From: Gardnerella kenyensis
Lineage (GTDB): Bacteria; Actinomycetota; Actinomycetes; Actinomycetales; Bifidobacteriaceae
NCBI GenBank assembly: GCA_003585735.1
Contig: NQOH01000003.1
Span: 22,901 to 30,266, forward strand
Length of the DNA stretch: 7,366 nt
Reading direction: 5' to 3'
Notes under the pieces: model-generated
What the model saw: the letters and a program-made list of their open reading frames with translations, nothing else
Told to the model about the DNA's origin: nothing
Database searches by the model: none
Program-made: the position numbers and the translations under genes
Shown: piece after piece, positions 1 to 5,529 of the stretch
Layout: each line of letters begins with the position of its first letter
Position numbering within the stretch: the first letter of the stretch is position 1

Positions 1-109
1 TAAGTCTCTACATGTCGTTACACTAGAAAAGTTGCTTTGGCGAGGGAATATGCTGACGGCTGTTAGCAAAGTTCCGTTATCGACTGGGCTGATGCCACTT
101 ATGGTTTTC

Positions 110-125
110 GGCGCGTCGGTGCGCC
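110..125 (+). promoter_or_regulatory. GC hairpin in the rplY leader
   Basis: The arms GGCGC (110-114) and GCGCC (121-125) form a perfect 5-bp stem with a 6-base loop, ending 36 bases before the Shine-Dalgarno of rplY. No T run follows on either strand, so it is not an intrinsic terminator. It may be a structured part of the rplY 5' leader. Autogenous leader control is known for L25 in gammaproteobacteria, but nothing here matches a leader that I recognise. Function is inference only. Confidence 0.35.
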
Positions 126-173
126 TGAAGCTGGATTTAAAAACAAAACTATCCAGACCATAAGGAGACCGAT

Positions 174-785
174 ATGGCTACAAAGATTACTCTTGAAGGC
201 GAAGTTCGCAACGAGTTTGGTAAGGGCGTTGCTCGCCGCTTGCGTGTTGCAAATTTGATTCCAGCAAGCCTTTACGCTGGCGGCGCTGATCCAGTGCACG
301 TCACTCTTCCAATGCGTGAGACCACTTTGGCTTTGCGTCACGCAAATGCTTTGTTCACCATTAAGTTCGGCAATGAAACTCGCATCGCCGTTGTTAAGGA
401 CGTTCAGCGCAACCCTGTTAAGCGCATTGTTGAGCACATTGACTTCTACGAAGTTAAGGCTGGCGAAAAGATTGATGTTGAAGTTCCAGTCTTCGTTGAA
501 GGCACTCCAAAGGGTGCTGCTGTTGCATTCGTGGACGTTCAGGAACTCAAGGTTCGTGCAGACGTTGCCAACTTGCCAGAGCGCATTGTTGTTAATGTTG
601 ATGGCTTGACTGACGGCACCAAGGTGTTTGCTAAGGATGTGAAGCTTCCTGAAGGCGCTGAGCTCGATATGGACGGCGAAGAATCCGTTGTCAGCGTTAC
701 CGTTCCTGAAGATGCTGCTCCAGCCGAAGCTGCTGCTCCTGCTGCAGATGCTGCTGCTCCTGCCGCAGCTGCTGAAGAAAAGTAA
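174..785 (+). CDS. rplY: 50S ribosomal protein L25 (general stress protein Ctc/TL5 type)
   Basis: L25 binds 5S rRNA in the large ribosomal subunit. This 203-residue protein is the long two-domain Ctc/TL5 form. Residues about 5-95 are the 5S-rRNA-binding barrel with the family stretch VKDVQRNPVKRIVEHIDFYE (74-93). Residues about 97-178 are the C-terminal beta domain, with GEKIDVEVPV (97-106) and LPERIVVNVDGL (134-145). From residue 179 the protein becomes a low-complexity Ala/Pro/Glu/Asp tail made of three heptad-like repeats and ending EEK. The start is ATG with AAGGAG at 162-167, six bases upstream. Codons are strongly biased to GCT, GTT and AAG, as expected for a highly expressed gene. It has its own terminator downstream, and no co-transcribed partner is visible. 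In other bacteria pth often follows rplY, but here ilvE follows after a terminator. Family assignment is secure. Confidence 0.97.
   Translation: MATKITLEGEVRNEFGKGVARRLRVANLIPASLYAGGADPVHVTLPMRETTLALRHANALFTIKFGNETRIAVVKDVQRNPVKRIVEHIDFYEVKAGEKIDVEVPVFVEGTPKGAAVAFVDVQELKVRADVANLPERIVVNVDGLTDGTKVFAKDVKLPEGAELDMDGEESVVSVTVPEDAAPAEAAAPAADAAAPAAAAEEK
708..770 (+). repeat. In-frame 21-bp repeats coding the L25 Ala/Pro tail
   Basis: Two near-identical 21-bp units (729-749 and 750-770) each begin GCTGCTGCTCCTGC and code AAAPAAD and AAAPAAA. A more divergent unit before them (708-728) codes EDAAPAE. Because the unit is a multiple of three, changes in copy number would keep the frame and only change tail length. 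Confidence 0.75.
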
Positions 786-821
786 GCTTTATTAGTTTAT
801 AAAAAAATTTCAAGTATTTTT

Positions 822-855
822 AAGCCGCATGAGTTCAATACTTATGCGGCTTTTT
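822..855 (+). terminator. Intrinsic terminator of rplY
   Basis: AAGCCGCATGAG (822-833) pairs with CTTATGCGGCTT (841-852), giving a 12-bp stem with one G-U pair and a 7-base loop. It runs into TTTTT at 851-855. It lies 37 bases after the rplY stop and separates rplY from ilvE. Confidence 0.92.
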
Positions 856-893
856 GTATAAAAATAAACGCGTCTTCTTAATAAAAATTTCGC

Positions 894-929
894 TTTCTTA
901 AAATATTTCTTAAAATATTTCTTAAAAAT
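894..929. repeat. Three 12-bp tandem AT-rich repeats upstream of ilvE
   Basis: TTTCTTAAAATA occurs perfectly at 894-905 and 906-917. A third copy at 918-929 differs in its last two bases. A looser relative, TTCTTAATAAAAATTT, lies at 875-890. The array ends 99 bases before the ilvE start. Its 12-bp period is close to one helical turn, which would suit an UP-element-like or protein-binding array, but no function can be shown from sequence. Confidence 0.8.
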
Positions 930-944
930 TTTGGCGTGTAAGAT

Positions 945-998
945 TTGCTAAAAGCAAGAATCGTATTAATCTATACGTTAATTGCGTTAAAAGGCAAT
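945..998. promoter_or_regulatory. Pair of TTGC...GCAA dyads upstream of ilvE
   Basis: TTGCT (945-949) and AGCAA (953-957) form one inverted repeat with a 3-base centre. ATTGC (981-985) and GCAAT (994-998) form a second with an 8-base centre. A direct repeat CGTTAA (976-981 and 985-990) lies across the second. The spacing of about 37 bases between dyads and their place before ilvE make an operator possible. No regulator is recognised. Confidence 0.3.
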
Positions 999-1010
999 CA
1001 AAAATATTAC
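982..1010 (+). promoter_or_regulatory. Possible ilvE promoter
   Basis: TTGCGT (982-987) and TATTAC (1005-1010) stand 17 bases apart and resemble housekeeping -35 and -10 boxes (3 of 6 and 4 of 6 consensus matches). Transcription would begin near 1017, leaving a leader of about 12 bases that still includes the purine-rich GAAAAGAGA before the ATG. The match is modest in AT-rich DNA. Confidence 0.3.
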
Positions 1011-1028
1011 AGATAGAAAAGAGACATA

Positions 1029-2198
1029 ATGGCTGATTTAGAAATCGCTCCAGAGTTTTCTGATGCCTATGAATCCGATGATCATAGCAATCCTGCTCTG
1101 TTGAACAAATTGGCTGGCAACTTTGAAGTTCTGCCTAACGACAATCCAGTTTCGGATGCAAAGCGTAATGAACTTATTGATAAGCCTGCTTTCGGTCAGA
1201 TTTTCTCCGACAATATGGTTCACATGTCTTGGACTAAAGGCGAAGGATGGTCTGATCGTCGCGTGGAGCCTTATGGACCATTGAAGATGGATCCAGGCGC
1301 ATCCGTTTTGCATTACGCTCAGGAATGCTTCGAAGGTTTGAAGGCGTACAAGCGCGCCGACGGTTCAATTTGGCTGTTCCGCCCAGATATTAACGCTGCT
1401 CGTTTCCAAAATTCTGCTAAGCGTTTGTATTTGCCAGATCTTTCTATTGACGACTTTATTGGTTCTGTTGCAGCTTTGGTAAAGCGAGATAAGCAGTGGG
1501 TTCCAAGCCGCCGCGAGTATACGCTTTACATGCGTCCGTTCATGTTTGCTTCCGAGCCATTCCTTGGTGTGCGCGAAGCTCACGAGGTTGAATATTGCGT
1601 TATTGCTTCTCCATCCGGCCCATACTTCAAGGGTGGATTGAAGCCTGTTAGCATTTGGGTTGAAGACCAGTGGTTCCGCACCGGCCCTGGTGGTACCGGT
1701 TTTGCTAAGTGCGGCGGAAATTATGCTGCTTCCTTGCTTGGTGAGTACAAGGGTATTGAGCATGGTTGCGAGCAGGTTTGCTTCGTGGATGCTGCAACTA
1801 AGACTTATTTGGAAGAGCTTGGCGGCATGAACATGTTCGCACTCCACAAGGATGGTCATTTGGAAACCCCATCTCTTACAGGCAGCATTCTTCCAGGCGT
1901 TACGCGTCGTTCTTTGATTCAGCTTGCTAAAGAGGCTGGTCATGATGTTGTTGAAACTATGATTCCGCTTCAAGGCTTGCTTGACGACATTCGTTCCGGC
2001 GAAGTTACGGAAGTTTTCGCTTGCGGTACTGCTGCAATCATCACGCCAATTGGTCGCTTTAAGTCAGACGACTTCGATCTTAAAGTTTCTGACGGTGGCG
2101 TTGGTGAGTTGACTCAGGCTTTGCGCGACGAACTCCTCGGCATTCAGCTTGGCGATGTTGAAGACAAGCACAACTGGATGTGGAAAGTTTGCGACTAA
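1029..2198 (+). CDS. ilvE: Branched-chain amino acid aminotransferase (class IV, BCAT type II)
   Basis: This PLP enzyme moves the amino group between glutamate and the 2-oxo acids of Leu, Ile and Val, which is the last step of their synthesis. At 389 residues it fits the longer actinobacterial/eukaryotic BCAT group rather than the enterobacterial IlvE of about 300. The catalytic lysine is K227 in GGTGFAKCGGNYAAS (221-235). Other fold-type IV landmarks are SVLHYAQECFEGLKAY (92-107), LEELGGMNMF (261-270), TGSILPGVTRRSL (284-296) and the phosphate-binding ACGTAAIITPIG (331-342). The start is ATG 1029 with a weak purine-rich GAAAAGAGA (1016-1024) as ribosome binding site. No better in-frame start is seen. 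A strong terminator follows, and none of ilvBCDN or leu is next to it, so it appears monocistronic. I see no T-box consensus in the leader. Function is secure. Confidence 0.97.
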   Translation: MADLEIAPEFSDAYESDDHSNPALLNKLAGNFEVLPNDNPVSDAKRNELIDKPAFGQIFSDNMVHMSWTKGEGWSDRRVEPYGPLKMDPGASVLHYAQECFEGLKAYKRADGSIWLFRPDINAARFQNSAKRLYLPDLSIDDFIGSVAALVKRDKQWVPSRREYTLYMRPFMFASEPFLGVREAHEVEYCVIASPSGPYFKGGLKPVSIWVEDQWFRTGPGGTGFAKCGGNYAASLLGEYKGIEHGCEQVCFVDAATKTYLEELGGMNMFALHKDGHLETPSLTGSILPGVTRRSLIQLAKEAGHDVVETMIPLQGLLDDIRSGEVTEVFACGTAAIITPIGRFKSDDFDLKVSDGGVGELTQALRDELLGIQLGDVEDKHNWMWKVCD

Positions 2199-2205
2199 TT
2201 TAATT

Positions 2206-2266
2206 GGCGCGTCGCACTCTATGTATGTAGATTCATATGTAGGTGCGGCGCGCTATTTATTTTTTT
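2206..2266 (+). terminator. Long intrinsic terminator of ilvE
   Basis: Bases 2206-2218 pair with 2242-2254 (a GC-rich arm starting GGCGCGTCGCAC, with a few G-U pairs). After one unpaired C at 2219, bases 2220-2227 pair with 2234-2241 around a 6-base loop. This gives about 21 pairs in all. The stem is followed by a T-rich run (2256-2266). It sits 8 bases after the ilvE stop and should separate ilvE from the next gene. Confidence 0.93.
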
Positions 2267-2303
2267 GTTTATTTTACTATTTATTGTTTTGAAGGGGTAA
2301 TTT

Positions 2304-3008
2304 GTGGAAGGCGCATTAGGGGATAACATCTTCTTTCTAATAGTCGAATATGTTGCTGTGGGATGCTGCGGAATGGTTGGCGGCTTGTGGGCTATTCGTA
2401 AAAAGTACGATGTTTTTGCCATTATTACCACTTCTTGGATTACTGCGTTGGGCGGCGGAATTGTGCGTGATGTTTTACTTGGAGCACTACCGCCAGTTGG
2501 AATTGCAGATCATGGTTTTGTGATTGCTGGCTTACTTTCCGGCATAATTGTTGCGGTTGCGCATCCGGAGATTGATAAATGGCGTTGGTTTATGCTTACG
2601 ATTGATGCGCTAGCATTGGGGTTGTTTGCTGTGAACGGCACAGCAAAAGGCTTAGATTTTCACATGTCTGGCACGACTTCAGTGTTTTTAGGAATGGCAA
2701 CCGCTTTGGGAGGCGGTTTGATTCGCGACATGATTTTGAACCAGGTGCCAGTTATTGTGCGAGATAAGCATTGGTACGCTGTTCCAGCTGCAGCTGGTTG
2801 CGTTCTTACGGTTTTTGTATTTAAAGCAAAACACGCTGGCTTCTTTGGCGTAACTGTTGAGATTATTTTGGATATGCTTATTGTTGCGTTGGTAGTTGCG
2901 ATGCGTTTGCTATCTGTAAAATTTGACTTGACTTTATTCGGAGCAATGAATCGTACGGAGCCTATTAAAGTGCGTGGGCCGAAAATTCGCCGTAAAAATA
3001 AGCGTTAA
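2304..3008 (+). CDS. Trimeric intracellular cation channel (TRIC)/UPF0126 family membrane protein
   Basis: A 234-residue inner-membrane protein of the bacterial TRIC/UPF0126 (YicG-like) family. It shows the internal duplication of this family: ALGGGIVRD (48-56) is repeated as ALGGGLIRD (134-142), 86 residues later. I see about seven hydrophobic segments, near 9-30, 37-52, 71-86, 95-112, 126-138, 156-173 and 180-203, and a basic tail ending RGPKIRRKNKR that should stay in the cytoplasm. Bacterial members form cation channels in structural work, and some have been linked to glycine uptake. Which applies here cannot be told. The start is GTG 2304, supported by GAAGGGG (2291-2297) six bases upstream, and no ATG lies nearby. 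It follows the ilvE terminator, so it probably has its own promoter in the T-rich DNA (TACTAT at 2275-2280 is a possible -10). It converges on rpsT. Confidence 0.92.
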   Translation: MEGALGDNIFFLIVEYVAVGCCGMVGGLWAIRKKYDVFAIITTSWITALGGGIVRDVLLGALPPVGIADHGFVIAGLLSGIIVAVAHPEIDKWRWFMLTIDALALGLFAVNGTAKGLDFHMSGTTSVFLGMATALGGGLIRDMILNQVPVIVRDKHWYAVPAAAGCVLTVFVFKAKHAGFFGVTVEIILDMLIVALVVAMRLLSVKFDLTLFGAMNRTEPIKVRGPKIRRKNKR

Positions 3009-3050
3009 TAAGCGTAGTTTCTAAAAGCGTCGTCGCTAAAGCTAAAAAAT

Positions 3051-3082
3051 AATCCCCAGCACCAATTGGCACTGGGGATTTT
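3051..3082. terminator. Bidirectional terminator between the TRIC gene and rpsT
   Basis: AATCCCCAG (3051-3059) pairs with CTGGGGATT (3072-3080) as a perfect 9-bp stem, with a small CCAATTGG palindrome in the loop (3062-3069). On the plus strand it ends in TTTT (3079-3082). On the minus strand the stem is followed by ATTATTTTTT (3053 down to 3044). It lies 42 bases after the TRIC stop and 40 bases past the rpsT stop, so it can serve both convergent genes. The longer U run favours rpsT. Confidence 0.9.
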
Positions 3083-3119
3083 CCTTACATGCTGTGTTAT
3101 GCAGTTACCTGCACAAACT

Positions 3120-3380
3120 TCACAGAGCGTTAATCGCTACAGCAAGACCGGACTTGCGGTTTGCAGCCTGATTCTTATGAATCACGCCACGGCCTGCAGC
3201 CTTGTCAAGCTTCTGAGCTGCGACTGCGAAAGCGGCCTCTGCAGCAGCCTTATCACCAGCGGTGATGGCTTCACGAGTAGCACGAATAGCGGTTTTCAAA
3301 GCAGACTTTACTGCTACGTTACGCTTGTGTGCCTTCTCGTTAGTGAGAACGCGCTTCTTCTGCGACTTAATGTTTGCCAC
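3120..3380 (-). CDS. rpsT: 30S ribosomal protein S20
   Basis: S20 is a small helical protein that binds 16S rRNA in the body of the 30S subunit. The 86-residue product has the usual length and composition (Lys and Ala rich). It carries the basic N-terminus ANIKSQKKR (2-10) and the family signature GRGVIHKNQAANRKSGLA (63-80). The start codon is GTG (3380-3378), read with TGGAG (3390-3386 on the minus strand) five bases upstream. No ATG alternative exists. It is divergent from lepA, a neighbour pair common in bacteria, and ends at the shared convergent terminator. A perfect dyad touches its ribosome binding site, and a candidate extended -10 lies upstream. Both are given separately. Strong bias to GCT, GCA and AAG codons fits high expression. 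Confidence 0.97.
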   Translation of the reverse strand: MANIKSQKKRVLTNEKAHKRNVAVKSALKTAIRATREAITAGDKAAAEAAFAVAAQKLDKAAGRGVIHKNQAANRKSGLAVAINAL

Positions 3381-3385
3381 TGTTA

Positions 3386-3401
3386 CTCCAAACGACGTTT
3401 G
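3386..3401 (-). promoter_or_regulatory. rpsT Shine-Dalgarno joined to a perfect dyad
   Basis: CAAACGACGTTTG (3389-3401) is a perfect inverted repeat around one central base. In the rpsT mRNA the arm next to the gene ends in the first G of the GGAG ribosome binding site (3389-3386). It can fold as a 5-bp stem with a 3-base loop abutting the site. It could be a DNA operator or a small translational switch. Autogenous control of S20 translation is known in E. coli, but this structure is not taken from there. Confidence 0.4.
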
Positions 3402-3425
3402 CTATATAAGGACATACAAAGCGTA

Positions 3426-3434
3426 AGCATAGCA
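3426..3434 (-). promoter_or_regulatory. Possible extended -10 promoter for rpsT
   Basis: On the minus strand TGCTATGCT reads as an extended -10 (TG, one base, then TATGCT). There is no good -35 box upstream. Transcription would start near 3419, giving a leader of about 39 bases that contains the dyad at the ribosome binding site. TATATA at 3403-3408 is a competing -10. Confidence 0.25.
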
Positions 3435-3464
3435 TGATTATTGGATAACTTTGTTAGTTTCTTT

Positions 3465-3541
3465 GTTTTGGGGGATTCTACTTAATGTGGCGCGAGTTTT
3501 GGGGGATTCTACTTAATGTGGCGCGAGTTTTGGGGGATTCT
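3465..3541. repeat. 31-bp tandem repeat, about 2.5 copies, between rpsT and lepA
   Basis: Two identical 31-bp units occupy 3465-3495 and 3496-3526. A third, cut after 15 bases, occupies 3527-3541. Each unit is GTTTTGGGGGATTCT followed by ACTTAATGTGGCGCGA. The array is non-coding (31 is not a multiple of three) and lies 85 bases upstream of rpsT and about 108 bases upstream of the likely lepA start. It is much more GC-rich than the DNA around it. A diverged relative follows at once. It is not a CRISPR, because the intervening blocks are identical. Confidence 0.93.
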
Positions 3542-3550
3542 CCGGGTTTT

Positions 3551-3566
3551 GTTCCACTAAATTAGG
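3551..3566. repeat. Decayed relative of the 31-bp repeat
   Basis: Just after the perfect array, GTTCCACTAAATTAGG (3551-3566) matches 11 of 16 positions of ATTCTACTTAATGTGG inside the repeat unit. It is preceded by GGGTTTTG, which resembles the unit's GTTTTGGG block. It may be an older copy or chance likeness in a similar composition. Confidence 0.35.
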
Positions 3567-3592
3567 GTAGTAGAGTTGGTAAGATTGATTAC

Positions 3593-3620
3593 TTGCGTAG
3601 CTTGCGCAATTTAATACTAT
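3593..3620 (+). promoter_or_regulatory. Likely lepA-hemW promoter
   Basis: TTGCGT (3593-3598) and TACTAT (3615-3620) are 16 bases apart and resemble -35 and -10 boxes (3 of 6 and 4 of 6). Transcription would begin near 3627, about 22 bases before the TTG start favoured for LepA. A TTGCGCAA palindrome (3602-3609) lies in the spacer and could hold a regulator. Confidence 0.4.
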
Positions 3621-3633
3621 CCGCGTATTTAGT

Positions 3634-3639
3634 AAGGAG
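3634..3639 (+). promoter_or_regulatory. lepA ribosome binding site that decides the start
   Basis: The perfect AAGGAG directly touches the ATG at 3640, leaving no spacer. It stands 9 bases from the in-frame TTG at 3649, a normal distance. This favours the TTG as the true start of LepA. Confidence 0.7.
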
Positions 3640-3648
3640 ATGCTTGCT

Positions 3649-5529
3649 TTGATTACACCGCATAACCAGCCAGGATTTACGGATCAGTCGTTGATACGCA
3701 ATTTCTGCATTATTGCGCATATTGATCACGGCAAGTCCACTGTAGCTGATCGCATTTTGCAGCTTTCCGGAATCGTTCCGGAGCGCGAAATGCGCGACCG
3801 CTTCCTAGACCGCATGGATATTGAGCAAGAGCGCGGAATTACTATTAAATCGCAGGCTGTTCGAGTGCCGTGGACCTTTGAAGGCAAAGAGTATTCTCTC
3901 GGCATGATTGATACTCCTGGTCACGTCGATTTTACTTACGAGGTTTCGCGCGCGCTTGCAGCATGCGAAGGTGCGGTGCTGCTTGTTGACGCAACTCAAG
4001 GCATTGAAGCGCAAACGCTTTCTAATCTTTATATGGCAATCGACCATAATTTGACTATTATTCCTGTACTTAACAAAATCGACTTGCCAAGCGCAGAGCC
4101 AGACAAACACGCTGAAGAAATCGCTGGCTTAATCGGTTGCAAGCCGGAAGACGTTCTACGCGTTTCTGGAAAAACCGGCGAAGGTGTTAAAGACTTGCTT
4201 GATCAAATCGTGCTGGAAGTGCCGGCTCCAACAGGGAATCCTGATTCTCCTGCTCGCGCGCTTATTTTTGACTCGGTTTACGATTCGTATCGCGGAATCG
4301 TCACCTATATTCGTATGGTTGATGGCGAACTTAAGTCGCGCGAAAAATTGCATATGATGGGAATCGGCATGACGCACGATCCTATTGAAATCGGCGTTAT
4401 TAGCCCAGATATGACTCCAACTAAAGCGCTTGGAGCGGGCGAAGTTGGCTACGTAATTACGGGCGCTAAAGACGTAAGTCAATCTAAAGTCGGCGACACT
4501 ATTACCAGCGTCGCAAATCCTGCGTCCGAACCTTTGGACGGCTACCGCGACCCTAAGCCTATGGTTTATGCTGGCTTGTTCCCAATTGACAACGCGCAAT
4601 TCCCGGAACTTCGAGATGCTCTTGACAAGCTAAAACTTAACGACGCTGCTCTTCTTTACGAACCAGAAACGTCTGTTGCGCTGGGATTCGGCTTCCGTTG
4701 CGGATTCTTAGGCCTTTTGCACATGGAGATTGTTTCCGAGCGTTTAAGCCGCGAGTTTGGCTTGGATCTTATTTCTACTGCTCCTAACGTAACTTACGAC
4801 GTTACTAGTGAAGACGGCAGCGAGCATCACGTAACGAATCCTAGTGAGTTTCCGGAAGGCAAGATTAAGCGCATTATTGAGCCAATGGTTGCGGCCGACA
4901 TTATTACGCCGAAAGAATTTATTGGTGCTGTAATGGATTTGTGCCAGGAGCATCGCGGAGAAATGGGCACAATGGAATACATTAGTGCCGACCGCGTGGA
5001 AATGCACTACAGAATTCCTCTTGCAGAAATCGTCTTTGACTTCTTCGATCAGCTTAAAAGCCGCACAAAAGGCTACGCTTCTCTCGACTACCACGAGGAT
5101 GGCGAGCAGTCTGCTGACCTTGTGAAAGTTGATATTCTTATTCAGGGAGATAAGGTTGACGCTTTTAGTGCGATTGTGCACAGAGATAAGGCTTATTCTT
5201 ACGGCGTTATGATGACGAAGAAGCTTCGCGGACTTATTCCTCGCCAGCAGTTTGAGATTCCAATTCAGGCTGCAATTGGCTCTAGAATTATTGCGCGCGA
5301 AACGATTAGCGCTCTTCGAAAAGACGTGCTCGCAAAATGCTACGGTGGCGATATTACGCGTAAGCGCAAGCTTCTTGAAAAGCAGAAGGCTGGTAAGAAG
5401 CGTATGAAGATGCTCGGACATGTTGAGGTTCCGCAAGAGGCCTTCGTTGCGGCTTTGGCTACAGACGAAAGTGCAAACGACAGAGACACTAAAGATAAGA
5501 TTCGCGCAGCGCAAAAGTCTGAAGGATGA
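3649..5529 (+). CDS. lepA: Elongation factor 4 (LepA), ribosome-associated GTPase
   Basis: LepA is a translational GTPase related to EF-G that acts on the ribosome (back-translocation and 30S biogenesis have both been proposed). Counting from TTG 3649 the protein has 626 residues. All G motifs are present: AHIDHGKST (23-31), RGIT (62-65), DTPGH (88-92), NKID (142-145) and SGKTG (173-177). Next come domain II, an EF-G-like domain with RCGFLGLLHME (350-360), a domain V-like part, and the LepA-specific C-terminal domain with GGDITRKRKLLEKQK (566-580). There is no EF-G domain IV, as expected. Start choice: ATG 3640 would add three residues (MLA) but sits flush against AAGGAG, while TTG 3649 is 9 bases from it. 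Automated annotation may still use 3640. The stop overlaps hemW by four bases, so the two are almost surely one operon. The function call is secure; the start is less so. Confidence 0.96.
   Translation: MITPHNQPGFTDQSLIRNFCIIAHIDHGKSTVADRILQLSGIVPEREMRDRFLDRMDIEQERGITIKSQAVRVPWTFEGKEYSLGMIDTPGHVDFTYEVSRALAACEGAVLLVDATQGIEAQTLSNLYMAIDHNLTIIPVLNKIDLPSAEPDKHAEEIAGLIGCKPEDVLRVSGKTGEGVKDLLDQIVLEVPAPTGNPDSPARALIFDSVYDSYRGIVTYIRMVDGELKSREKLHMMGIGMTHDPIEIGVISPDMTPTKALGAGEVGYVITGAKDVSQSKVGDTITSVANPASEPLDGYRDPKPMVYAGLFPIDNAQFPELRDALDKLKLNDAALLYEPETSVALGFGFRCGFLGLLHMEIVSERLSREFGLDLISTAPNVTYDVTSEDGSEHHVTNPSEFPEGKIKRIIEPMVAADIITPKEFIGAVMDLCQEHRGEMGTMEYISADRVEMHYRIPLAEIVFDFFDQLKSRTKGYASLDYHEDGEQSADLVKVDILIQGDKVDAFSAIVHRDKAYSYGVMMTKKLRGLIPRQQFEIPIQAAIGSRIIARETISALRKDVLAKCYGGDITRKRKLLEKQKAGKKRMKMLGHVEVPQEAFVAALATDESANDRDTKDKIRAAQKSEG

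Noticed and set aside
2..163. Plus-strand frame open from the left edge for 53 codons to a TAA just before rplY
   Set aside because: The translation resembles no protein I know, its codon use differs from the real genes, and it crosses the leader hairpin. It could still be the end of an upstream gene, but a frame of this length can easily arise by chance.
856..1028. T-box or other riboswitch before ilvE
   Set aside because: There is no T-box consensus, no terminator/antiterminator pair, and too little structure.
1365..1973. 202-residue minus-strand frame within ilvE
   Set aside because: It is antisense to conserved aminotransferase motifs and lacks start signals.
3066..3437. 123-residue plus-strand frame over rpsT
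   Set aside because: It lies fully antisense to the secure S20 gene, is Cys and Ser rich, and has no ribosome binding site. It is a shadow frame.
3465..3541. CRISPR-like array
   Set aside because: The blocks between the 15-base repeats are identical to each other, so this is a simple tandem duplication. The repeats are also too short, and there are no cas genes.
3470..3567. G-quadruplex from the GGGGG runs
   Set aside because: The runs are separated by 26 bases or about 7 to 20 bases, and such long loops make a stable quadruplex unlikely.
4744..5514. 256-residue minus-strand frame within lepA
   Set aside because: It is antisense to the conserved C-terminal half of LepA, its composition is typical of a shadow frame, and it matches no family I recognise.
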